Assembly (NCBI RefSeq): GCF_001428385.1
Contig: NZ_LMSK01000001.1
Location: 187,355-251,354 of the forward strand
Direction of reading: 5' to 3'
Source of the DNA: Rhodanobacter sp. Soil772
GTDB taxonomy: Bacteria > Pseudomonadota > Gammaproteobacteria > Xanthomonadales > Rhodanobacteraceae
Length of the DNA: 64,000 nt
Shown here: positions 50,391 to 58,356 of the stretch, piece after piece
Layout of the letters: the number at the start of each line of letters is the position of its first letter
Position numbering within the stretch: position 1 is the first letter of the stretch
Notes under the pieces: model-generated
What the model was told of the DNA's origin: nothing
The model's input: the letters and a program-made list of their open reading frames with translations, nothing else
Databases searched by the model: none
Translations under genes and position numbers: made by a program

Positions 50391-50445
50391 CTGCACCGTT
50401 TTCGTCGTTGTCACTCAACGGCACAGAATGGCGTGCATGCCCGGG

Positions 50446-52389
50446 TCAGCCGCTGCGGGTTGAGCCCGCCACCACCGGCAGTAGCACGGCGCTGTGTCCA
50501 TTGGGCCCATGCTCGATCGTCACGGTCGCCTTGCGGTAGTCGGACGGCTTGGCGAACAGGATGTTGGGCACGTAGCTCTGCGGGTTGCGGTCGTAGAGTG
50601 GGAACAGGCTGGACTGGATCTGCACCATGATGCGGTGGCCGGGCTTGAACTCGTAGTTCACTGTCGGCAGGCGGAACTTGTATTCCTGCACCTGGTTCGC
50701 CGGAATCGGCGACGGGTCGGAGAAGCTCTTGCGGTAGCGCCCGCGGAAGATGTCGAGCGAGACCGGCAGCTGGTAGCCGCCCATGGCCGGATCGGTCGGA
50801 TCGGTGCCGGGGTAGAGGTCGATCAGCTTGACCACGAAATCGCCGTCGGTGCCGGTGGTGCTGGCGAAGATGTCGGCGATCGGCGCGCCCTGGACCGTCA
50901 CGGTCGTGGTCAGCACCGGCGTGGCGTAGGTGAGCACGTCGGGTCGGTCCGCCACGAAGCGCTGGTCGTACACCAGCCAGGTGCGCCAGCGGTCGTTCTT
51001 CTGCGGGATCGGGCGCGGCAGGTAGGGCACCGGCTTGGCCGGGTCGGAGACGTAGCTGTCGCTGCCATCGGTGGGCTGCTCGAAGCCGAGGCCCATGTCC
51101 GCCTGCAGGTAGAGCGGGGTGAGCGACTGCTCGCTGGCCGGCTTCCAGTTCGCGAAGCTGTCCCAGTGCTGCTCGACCGGGTTGTAGATCATCGCCTCGG
51201 GCAGCGTCTTGGACTGCGGCGTGCCACGCAGGTAGTGGTTGAACCAGGGGATCATCACCTGTTGGCGAAACTGGGCGGTAGTGTTGCCCGGCCACTTGAG
51301 CGGTCCCATGTTCCAGCCGTCGCGGTTGATCTGGCTGTGCCACCACGGGCCGATCACGAGATGGTTGTTGGCGCCGTGTCCCGCTTTCTTGAGCGCTTCC
51401 CAGGCATGCACGGCGCCATAGATGTCCTCCTGGTCCCACAGGCCTTGCAGCCACATCGTGGGCACGCTGGACGGATGTGCGACGAGCAGCTTGTCGAGCG
51501 CCTGCAGCTGCCAGAAGGCGTCGTAGGCCGGGTGGGTGGAAAAGCGGTTCCACCAGGGCAGCTGCTTGAAGCCGTTGGCCTCGGCATAGGCGCCGGCCGA
51601 GCCCGCGTCGAGGAAATTGGTGTAGTCGTCGTAGCTTTCGCGCGGAATGTTCTTGCCTTCGCCCTTCTTGCTCATCTGGCCGCTGAAGTAGTCGAGGTTC
51701 ACCTGGCGCAAGGCGCCGTAGTGGTACCAGTCGTCACCCATCCAGCCGTCGATCATCGGACTTTCCGGCGCCGCGACCTTCAGCGCGGGGTGCGGGTGGA
51801 GCAGAGCCATGGCGACTGTCCAGCCGTCGTAGGACGAGCCGATCATGCCGACCTTGCCGTTCGATTCCTTCGTGTTCTTCACCAGCCAGTCGATCGTGTC
51901 CCAGGCGTCGGTGGTGTCGTCGGTGGTGGTCGGGTTGAGCGGCCCCATCGGCGGGCGCGTCATGATGTAGTTGCCTTCCGATCCGTATTTGCCGCGCACG
52001 TCCTGCCAGACGAGGATGTAGCTGCCGTCGGCCCAGTCCTTGTCGCCCGACCACACTGCGTCGGCCATGTGTGGGCTGTTGCCGGGCATCATGCCGCTGG
52101 CTTCGTAAGGCGTGCGCTCGAGCAGCATCGGCAGCTCGCGCGCATTCTTCGGGATCAGGATCACGGTGTGCAGCTTCACGCCGTCGCGCATCGGGATCAT
52201 CACGTCGCGCTTGATGTAGTCGAAGTTGTCTTGCGGCTGTTTCCAGTCGGCGGGGATGTCGGACCCGGTCTGGATCATGTCGGGCGTAACCTTCGCCGAC
52301 GTCTGGCCCATCGGAGGCATCGTGAACGCAGCGGCTGACAGGAAACAGGCAAGCGAAACGAGCGCCGCGCCCAGAGTGCTTTTCTTCAT
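50446..52389 (-). CDS. Alpha-amino acid ester hydrolase / CocE-NonD family hydrolase, exported
   Basis: The 647-residue protein has a signal peptide (LGAALVSLACFLSAAAF). The N-terminal alpha/beta domain carries the nucleophile motif GSSYDG (GxSYxG), an Asp in GLWDQEDIYG and His in IGPWWHSQ. The C-terminal jelly roll has FKPGHRIMVQIQSSLFPLYDRNP. It is colinear with the Xanthomonas citri alpha-amino acid ester hydrolase remembered in detail (YIKRDVMIPMRDGVKLHTV, DVRGKYGSEG), which acylates and cleaves beta-lactam antibiotics. The 20-residue longer start was rejected because ATG 52389 has a GAGG site and a clean signal peptide. Confidence 0.92.
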   Translation of the reverse strand: MKKSTLGAALVSLACFLSAAAFTMPPMGQTSAKVTPDMIQTGSDIPADWKQPQDNFDYIKRDVMIPMRDGVKLHTVILIPKNARELPMLLERTPYEASGMMPGNSPHMADAVWSGDKDWADGSYILVWQDVRGKYGSEGNYIMTRPPMGPLNPTTTDDTTDAWDTIDWLVKNTKESNGKVGMIGSSYDGWTVAMALLHPHPALKVAAPESPMIDGWMGDDWYHYGALRQVNLDYFSGQMSKKGEGKNIPRESYDDYTNFLDAGSAGAYAEANGFKQLPWWNRFSTHPAYDAFWQLQALDKLLVAHPSSVPTMWLQGLWDQEDIYGAVHAWEALKKAGHGANNHLVIGPWWHSQINRDGWNMGPLKWPGNTTAQFRQQVMIPWFNHYLRGTPQSKTLPEAMIYNPVEQHWDSFANWKPASEQSLTPLYLQADMGLGFEQPTDGSDSYVSDPAKPVPYLPRPIPQKNDRWRTWLVYDQRFVADRPDVLTYATPVLTTTVTVQGAPIADIFASTTGTDGDFVVKLIDLYPGTDPTDPAMGGYQLPVSLDIFRGRYRKSFSDPSPIPANQVQEYKFRLPTVNYEFKPGHRIMVQIQSSLFPLYDRNPQSYVPNILFAKPSDYRKATVTIEHGPNGHSAVLLPVVAGSTRSG

Positions 52390-52572
52390 GGCCAGAAGGT
52401 CCTCGTGATGATGGTCGCGTCCGCAATCTACCGCGGTTGCACACCGCAACTATGAGAGCGGTCACAAGGATTTTGCAATCCGGATGCGAGGAAGGGTGCC
52501 CGAAAAGGGGAAAGCCAAGAGCGCATTTTCCTGACAGGGGCGACGGGCCCGGCTTTCCACCCGGCGCTCGGT

Positions 52573-52785
52573 CTATGACGCCGCCTCGCCTGTGACGAGC
52601 CGGGAAGCGCTGTGTCGGTGGCGCGCCATCAGGTGGAACGCGGCGCCATGCGTGATCATCAGCAAGGGCACGTAGAGGATCGGGATGGCGTAGGCGGCGC
52701 CCAGTTCGCCCGACAGCGCGGAAAGATTGAGCGTGACGCCGTGGTAGTAGTCGCCGACGAGGTCGACCACAGCGGCCGACCGGCC
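52573..52785 (-). pseudogene. C-terminal fragment of a membrane protein
   Basis: The last about 65 residues of a minus-strand frame (VVDLVGDYYHGVTLNLSALSGELGAAYAIPILYVPLLMITH..RHR) form one plausible membrane helix with a periplasmic flank. Upstream, the frame turns into low-complexity Arg/Pro that is the shadow of a plus-strand LysR fragment. The gene is therefore truncated at about 52780. The family is not recognised. Confidence 0.5.
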
Positions 52786-53020
52786 TGCTGCGGCTGTCGG
52801 TGCCGCGCGTGGTGGTGTCGGTGCTGCTGGAGCCGTTGATCGCCTCCTTCTGCGAGGCGTATCCCGAGGTCGAGGTGGAGAGCCGTACGCGCCGACGGCG
52901 CCTGGCATGTTTCTCTACTACCCCAGCCGGCGGCAGATGCTGCCCAAGCTGCACGCCTTCGTCGACCACGTGAAACGCCGCGCGGTGGCCGCCGACACGA
53001 GCCGGAGCCGCACGGACTGA
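52779..53020 (+). pseudogene. LysR-family regulator remnant with internal deletion
   Basis: The first frame reads TGLLRLSVPRVVVSVLLEPLIASF..YPEVEVES, the start of a LysR substrate-binding domain. After a break the frame changes to HVFLYYPSRRQMLPKLHAFVDHV and ends at 53020, the usual LysR C-terminus. The helix-turn-helix and the middle of the domain are absent, so it is dead. Confidence 0.7.
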
Positions 53021-53159
53021 CGGCTGCCGATTCACCCCGGCACCTTTTGAAACAGCACTCTTGAATCAGCCCAGGCCTGCGGGCCGCCCAAGGTTCGTTG
53101 TTGCTTTCTTCGCGCGGCGCGTTTAAACCTTGATCATCCCCGTGCTTGCCCAGGCCTCC

Positions 53160-55559
53160 ATGAAACGACCCGCCATGTTCTCGTTGTATCCCGCTGTGCT
53201 GTTGCTTTCCGCTGCTGTCGCATCGGTTGCTGCGGCTTCGACAGCCGGCGCCTCGCCAGGCCAGGAGCCGCGGCTGCGTTCGCCAAGCGCGACCGTCCTG
53301 CCCAACGCGCAGCTGGCTTCGCCGCAAATTGCGCGGCGCGTCGAGGCGCTGCTCAAGCAGATGACCCTGGACGAGAAGATCGGCCAGCTGGTGCAGTACA
53401 ACGACCAGGGTTTCAGCGCGACCACCGCCGACGGCGACCAGGCGCTGGCCGCCAATCCGGAAACGAAGACCCGGGTGGACGCCATGCAGTTGGCGCGCGA
53501 AGGGCGGCTGGGCTCGATGCTGAACGTCGTCGGCGCCGAGAAGACGCGCGCCTTCCAGGAAGCGGCGATGCACAGCCGCCTGCACATCCCGATTTTGTTC
53601 GGCGCCGACGTGATCCACGGTTACCGCACGATCTACCCGGTACCGCTTGGCCTGGCCGCGTCGTGGGATACCAGGTTGGTCGAGGACGTCTCCCACATGT
53701 CCGCGACGGAGGCCACCACCGCGGGCGTGAAGTGGTTCTATTCGCCGATGGTGGACATCTCGCGCGACGCGCGCTGGGGCCGTTCCACCGAAGGCGCGGG
53801 GGAGGACCCGTACCTGGGTTCGGCGATGGCGCGCGCCTACGTGCGCGGCTACCAGGGGAGCGATCTGTCGAAGCCGGACAGTGTCGCCGCCTCGGTCAAG
53901 CACTTCGCTGCCTACGGCGCGGCCGAGGCCGGGCGCGAGTACAACACCACCGACATGTCCGACATCCGCCTGCGCCAGGTCTACCTGCCGCCGTACAAGG
54001 CTGCGGTCGAGGCGGGCGCCGCGACGATGATGAGTTCGTTCAACGCGCTCAACGGCGTGCCGGCCACGGCCAGCCCGTATCTGATGGACGAGATCCTGCG
54101 CAAGGAATGGGGCTTCGACGGCTTCGTGGTGAGCGACTACACCGCGGTGATGGAACTGATCAACCACGGCATCGCGCTCGATGCGGCCGCCGCCACCGAA
54201 AAGGCGCTGAAGGCCGGCGTCGAGGTGGACATGATGTCCCACTTCTACGACACGCAGATTCCGAAGCTCCTCGACGAACATAGGCTGTCGATGGCCACCG
54301 TGGACGAAGCGGTGCGCCGCGTGCTGCGCGTGAAGTTCGCGCTGGGACTGTTCGAGCATCCTTACGCGCAAGGCGCCGAGGTGACGCACGCGGTGCCTGG
54401 TCATCGCCCGCTGGTGCGCCGCGCCGCCGAGGAGTCCTTCGTGCTGCTGCGCAACGCGCCGGTCGACGGCAAGGCGGTGCTGCCACTGGGCGAGGGCGTG
54501 AAGTCGGTGGCGCTCATCGGCCCGCTGGCGGATGCCTCCAACGAGATGCAGGGCGCCTGGGGCGGCGGAGCCCGGACACCCGATGTGGTGACCCTGCGCC
54601 AGGCGCTGGAGCGGCGCATGCAGCAGCGCGGCGGCCACTTGCTGTTCGCGCAAGGCACCGACATCGACAGCGATTCGGCCGCGGGCTTCGACGCCGCGCT
54701 GCAGGCGGCCCGCCAAGCTGACGTGGTGGTGATGGCGCTCGGCGAATCGTCGGCGATGAGCGGCGAAGCCGGCTCGCGCGCCCACCTCGACCTGCCGGGC
54801 AAGCAGCAGCAACTGCTGGAGCAGGTGGCGGCCACCGGCAAGCCGGTGGTGCTGCTGGTGTTCTCCGGCCGCCCGCTGGTGCTGGACTGGGCAGCCCGGC
54901 ACGTGCCGGCGATCATGGCCGTGTGGTTCCCGGGTACCGAAGCGGGCAACGCGCTGGCGAACGTGTTGTTCGGCGACGTGGCGCCCAGCGGCAAGCTGCC
55001 GATGAGCTTTCCGCGCGCGGTGGGGCAGGAGCCGCTCTATTACAACCAGTTCCCGACCGGCCGTCCGCCGGGCGCAGCCGACCTGTCCAGGCCACCTGCC
55101 GGCGACACCCGCTTCATCTCGCGCTACATCGACGTGCCGAACGATGCGCTGTTCCCGTTCGGTTACGGCCTGAGCTACAGCAGCTTTGCCTACTCCGACG
55201 TGCGCGTTTCGCGCCGCGCGCTGCCGCTGGCCGGGGCCAACCGGCCGGATGCGAGGTCGCTGCTGACCGTGACCGCCACGCTGACCAATACCGGCAAACG
55301 CGAAGCCACCGAGGTGGCCCAGCTTTACGTGCGCAACCTCGGTGCCAGTGTCGAGCAGCCGGTGCGCAGCCTGAAGGGCTTCCAGCGCGTCACGCTGGCG
55401 CCGGGCGAGTCACGGCAACTGCGCTTCGAGCTGGGTTTCCCGGAGCTGTCCTTCTACGACGTGCGCAGCCGCCAGATCGTGGAGCCCACGCACTACACGG
55501 TGTGGGTCGGCGGCAGCTCGCAGGCGACGCAGCAGGCGGAGTTCGACGTCACGCGATAG
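53160..55559 (+). CDS. bglX: Glycoside hydrolase family 3 beta-glucosidase, exported
   Basis: The 799-residue protein has a signal peptide (MFSLYPAVLLLSAAVASVAAAS). The GH3 N-domain has QMTLDEKIGQLVQYND, YSPMVDISRDARWGRSTEGAGEDPYL, SVKHFAAYGAAEAGREYNTTDMS and the nucleophile Asp326 in WGFDGFVVSDYTAVMEL. The GH3 C-domain and an FN3-like end (VAQLYVRNLGASVEQPVRSLKGFQRVTLAPGES) follow, the layout of periplasmic BglX. It removes terminal beta-linked glucose or xylose from plant or other glucans. A start 30 nt upstream is possible but spoils the signal peptide. Confidence 0.93.
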   Translation: MKRPAMFSLYPAVLLLSAAVASVAAASTAGASPGQEPRLRSPSATVLPNAQLASPQIARRVEALLKQMTLDEKIGQLVQYNDQGFSATTADGDQALAANPETKTRVDAMQLAREGRLGSMLNVVGAEKTRAFQEAAMHSRLHIPILFGADVIHGYRTIYPVPLGLAASWDTRLVEDVSHMSATEATTAGVKWFYSPMVDISRDARWGRSTEGAGEDPYLGSAMARAYVRGYQGSDLSKPDSVAASVKHFAAYGAAEAGREYNTTDMSDIRLRQVYLPPYKAAVEAGAATMMSSFNALNGVPATASPYLMDEILRKEWGFDGFVVSDYTAVMELINHGIALDAAAATEKALKAGVEVDMMSHFYDTQIPKLLDEHRLSMATVDEAVRRVLRVKFALGLFEHPYAQGAEVTHAVPGHRPLVRRAAEESFVLLRNAPVDGKAVLPLGEGVKSVALIGPLADASNEMQGAWGGGARTPDVVTLRQALERRMQQRGGHLLFAQGTDIDSDSAAGFDAALQAARQADVVVMALGESSAMSGEAGSRAHLDLPGKQQQLLEQVAATGKPVVLLVFSGRPLVLDWAARHVPAIMAVWFPGTEAGNALANVLFGDVAPSGKLPMSFPRAVGQEPLYYNQFPTGRPPGAADLSRPPAGDTRFISRYIDVPNDALFPFGYGLSYSSFAYSDVRVSRRALPLAGANRPDARSLLTVTATLTNTGKREATEVAQLYVRNLGASVEQPVRSLKGFQRVTLAPGESRQLRFELGFPELSFYDVRSRQIVEPTHYTVWVGGSSQATQQAEFDVTR

Positions 55560-55650
55560 ATGGCCGCCCGTTGCCAGGCCGGCGGTTCCGCCCCGATCAG
55601 TCGTCGTGTTTTTCCCGAAACGCGGCCTCTCCGGCTTCCGACACCTTGTC

Positions 55651-56391
55651 CTATTCCGGGTCGATCGCGGCGCCGGGGACGTAAAGCTCGTGCCAGTTCC
55701 ACCACTTGTACGGCCGGGTCTGGGGATAGCCCTCCGGCGAGTCCTCCCACGACTCCTGGCGCCCGAGCGCCGTCATGTCGAGGTAGCTCCAGACGGTGCC
55801 CATCGCCTCGTCGCCGCGGCCGTTGATGAAGTAGGTGCGGAACACGCGGTCGCCGTCGCGGATGAACGCGTTGTGGCCATGCCACTCGTCCACGCCGAAG
55901 TCGGCGTCGAAGCTGTCGGTGATCGTGTACCACGGGATTTTTTCCCAACCCATCCGCGCCTTCAGGCGCGCGATGTCGGCCTGTGGTGCACGCGAGGCAT
56001 ACACGAGCGTCGTGTCGCGTGCGTTCAAGTGAGCGAGATGGGAAACCTGATCCGCTCCCAGGGAACAGCCGATGCAGGCATGCTCCGGCCAGCCATGCAC
56101 ACCCGGCTCGAAGAAGGCACGGTAGACGATCAGCTGACGGCGGCCCGCGAAAAGATCGAGCAGACTCGTCTTGCCTTCGGGGCCGTCGAACACGTATGAC
56201 TTTTCCACCGCCATCCACGGCATCCGCCGTCGCTCGGCGGCCAGCGCGTCGCGGGCGCGGGTCATGGCTTTCTCCCTGACCAGAAGCTGCGCGCGCGCGG
56301 CCTCCCACTCCTGCGGCGGTACAACCGGCGGCGTGTTCATGGCGCGCCGTCCTTCTTTGCGGCCGTTTCCGGGTGATTTGTTCGTGGTCAT
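55651..56391 (-). CDS. DUF899 thioredoxin-like family protein
   Basis: The 246-residue protein begins MTTNKSPGNGRKEGRRAMNT after a strong GGAGG site 5 nt before ATG 56391. The body matches DUF899: EKAMTRARDALAAERRRMPW, FDGPEGKTSLLDLFAGRRQLIVYRAFF, then HACIGCSLGADQVSHL with a CxxC, and GVDEWHGHNAFIRDGDRVFRTYFINGRG. These are thioredoxin-fold proteins with no proven function. No operon partners are obvious. Confidence 0.87.
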   Translation of the reverse strand: MTTNKSPGNGRKEGRRAMNTPPVVPPQEWEAARAQLLVREKAMTRARDALAAERRRMPWMAVEKSYVFDGPEGKTSLLDLFAGRRQLIVYRAFFEPGVHGWPEHACIGCSLGADQVSHLAHLNARDTTLVYASRAPQADIARLKARMGWEKIPWYTITDSFDADFGVDEWHGHNAFIRDGDRVFRTYFINGRGDEAMGTVWSYLDMTALGRQESWEDSPEGYPQTRPYKWWNWHELYVPGAAIDPE

Positions 56392-56647
56392 CGCAGCCTC
56401 CGGATGAGAGCGATCTCTCGTGGGTTCGGGCCGGAATGCGCCACCGCCACTGCCGATCGCTCGCTGTGGGTGATGGACCAGTTTTACCGCCGGATGTCGA
56501 ACGGCGGGAGTGACAAGTGTGGCGGGATTCACGCGCGCGGCCGGTGAAAGCTCCGAGGCGACTGCAAGATCAAAGGGATCAGGTTGAGGTGGCCCGGCTT
56601 TTTCGGACCCTGGTTTTCGGCGGGTCGATTGTTGGAATGCCGCGCGA

Positions 56648-56995
56648 TCACGGCACCGCAGCGGTGACCACGATCTCGATTTTCCAGTTCGGTCTGGCCA
56701 GCTTCGCCTGCACCGTGGCACGCGCTGGCGTGGCGCCCTGGGGTACCCACTGATCCCAGGCTTCGTTCATGCCGGCGAAGTCGGCCATGTCGGCCAGGAA
56801 GATTTCCGCGCGCAGGATGTTGGTCTTGTCGGTCATGGCCAGCTTCAACAGGTCATCGATGGCATGGAGTACCTGCTCAGTCTGACCGACGATATCGACG
56901 CTGGTGTCCTCGGCTACCTGCCCGGCGAGATACGCCACGCCGTTGTGGATGGTCATTTCGGACATGCGGGGGCCGCTATCGAAACGCTGGATCAT
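56648..56995 (-). CDS. Rid/YjgF family protein
   Basis: The 115-residue protein has the Rid signature NGVAYLAGQVAEDTS near the start, a central TNILRAEIFLADMADFAGMNEAWD segment, and PARATVQAKLARPNWKIEIVVTA at the end, where the Arg that binds the substrate carboxylate is kept. The terminal pattern IEIVVTA differs from the IEIEAIA of archetypal RidA, so it belongs to another Rid subgroup. Archetypal members hydrolyse reactive enamine/imine intermediates. Confidence 0.88.
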   Translation of the reverse strand: MIQRFDSGPRMSEMTIHNGVAYLAGQVAEDTSVDIVGQTEQVLHAIDDLLKLAMTDKTNILRAEIFLADMADFAGMNEAWDQWVPQGATPARATVQAKLARPNWKIEIVVTAAVP

Positions 56996-57118
56996 GGGGT
57001 GGTTTCCTGTAGGAATATCACCGTCATTGTTACCAGAAACAAAGGGGGCTGAGGCACTTTCCTTGCGGGTTGAATACCTCTGGCCCCTCGCGTGCAGCTC
57101 AAGAGCGCGATGTGCGCA

Positions 57119-57481
57119 TCAATGCCATGTGCGCTTGCCGCCGGCGCTGGCGGGATTCATCTCGACGCTCAGCGTGAAAGTGCGTTGTTCGTCCGGCAGC
57201 ATGGCGCCGACGCCAACCAGCTTGCGCGCGATCTCCTCGCCGCGTTCGTTGCGGATGGTCAGCACCATCGAGTATTCCCATGCGCCGCTGCCGACGGGGT
57301 TGCGAAAGCTGCCTTCCACGCGCAGTGGTACGGATGCTGGCGCTGCGCTCGCGCTGGCTGGCTCACTGAAGCGCAACTTGTGGCGGCAGGCGGGACATAC
57401 CCCCGCACTTTCCAGGATGGTCTCCCGGCAGTGCGGGCAGATGCGCGTCGCTCCGGCCGTGCCGGGATGTGTGGTGGTCAC
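57119..57481 (-). CDS. Zinc-ribbon protein next to bactofilin
   Basis: The 120-residue protein has an N-terminal zinc ribbon (CPHC and CPAC, about residues 15-32) and then a beta-rich domain (LRVEGSFRNPVGSGAWEYSMVLTIRNERGEEIARKLVGVGAM). The second part resembles small FxLYD-like or immunoglobulin-type domains. Its start overlaps the bactofilin stop by 4 nt, so the two are co-translated. It may help tie the bactofilin filament to a partner, by inference. Confidence 0.7.
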   Translation of the reverse strand: MTTTHPGTAGATRICPHCRETILESAGVCPACRHKLRFSEPASASAAPASVPLRVEGSFRNPVGSGAWEYSMVLTIRNERGEEIARKLVGVGAMLPDEQRTFTLSVEMNPASAGGKRTWH

Positions 57482-58008
57482 GAAATTGTGCCGTTGTGCC
57501 CACTGGTCTTGTGCGCGCTGTTGCTGTCCTTGGCATCGTCCCAGCCGAACTCGGCCTGGCCGCGCATGCGCGAACCGGCTGCCACGCTGAGCGATCCTGC
57601 CTTCAGGTCGCCGGTCAGCGCGCCACTTTGCTGCAATTCCACGTGCGCCGCGGATTCGATGTTGCCGGTCAGTTCGCCCGCGATGGTGACCTTCTCGGCG
57701 CGCACGCTGCCGGTCACCCTGGCACCAGGCTCGATGGTGAGGTCGCCGCGCACGTTGACATCGCCCTTGAAGTTGCCGGCTATGCGCACGTGGCCCTCAC
57801 CTTCGATCTTGCCCTCGATGGTGATATCAGGCGCGATCAGCGATTCGGTCTTGGGCTTGCCCGGCGTGGGCGTGGGTGTGGGACGGAGTGCGGGCTGCAC
57901 CGGCGTTTGCGCCTCGGGCTTGGTCTCTTGAATGCTGGGGCGTGCCAGGTCCGTGGCTTCGGGCGTTTCAGTGGCGGGGATCTTGACGGATTCTTTCCAC
58001 AGGGCCAT
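57478..58008 (-). CDS. Bactofilin (polymer-forming cytoskeletal protein)
   Basis: The 176-residue protein has a Pro/Thr-rich N-terminal tail (about residues 1-58). A right-handed beta-helix core follows (SLIAPDITIEGKIEGEGHVRIAGNFKGDVNVRGDLTIEPGARVTGSVRAEKVTIAGELTGNI), the repeating hydrophobic-Gly pattern of bactofilins, with a charged C-terminal tail. Bactofilins self-assemble without nucleotides into filaments at the membrane and place peptidoglycan or stalk factors. The zinc-ribbon gene follows in the same operon. Confidence 0.88.
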   Translation of the reverse strand: MALWKESVKIPATETPEATDLARPSIQETKPEAQTPVQPALRPTPTPTPGKPKTESLIAPDITIEGKIEGEGHVRIAGNFKGDVNVRGDLTIEPGARVTGSVRAEKVTIAGELTGNIESAAHVELQQSGALTGDLKAGSLSVAAGSRMRGQAEFGWDDAKDSNSAHKTSGHNGTIS

Positions 58009-58356
58009 GGCGGGACTCCGGTTCAGTCGGACGGAGGGTCAACCGTACCCCCCAAATGGTGCCCAAAACGGGGTTAGGTTCACTTACCCGTGCAAAAACG
58101 GGGTCACGTTCACGTCCTGTTAGCCATTGGCTGCGGGCTTGAGCACTCCGTTACGCGCGGGACGATGCATGAGGCGTGGGTAAAAATCCCGGATCAGACG
58201 GGGTGGAGGGAACGTTTCAATCCTCCTTGTCCGGCCAAAGCAGCGGTGACCATTTCTTGGGCCCACGGCAGGCAGCATGACTAAAGGCCCATGAGCGCGG
58301 AGAGGCAGGGCGCTAGATTCGAAAGTTCTTGCGTCCAACCGTACCAGGGGAAAGCT
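58009..58356. other. Intergenic region with REP-like debris before the M28 peptidase
   Basis: 58066-58088 (AACGGGGTTAGGTTCACTTAC) and 58095-58115 (AACGGGGTCACGTTCACGTC) are two direct copies of the RAYT-associated unit also seen at 45588. The rest shows no supported gene; the promoter of the peptidase should lie in its last 150 nt, but no boxes are clear. Confidence 0.6.

Noticed and set aside
58120-58356. Small open frames upstream of the M28 peptidase
   Set aside because: No ribosome site, no motif and mixed with REP-like debris.
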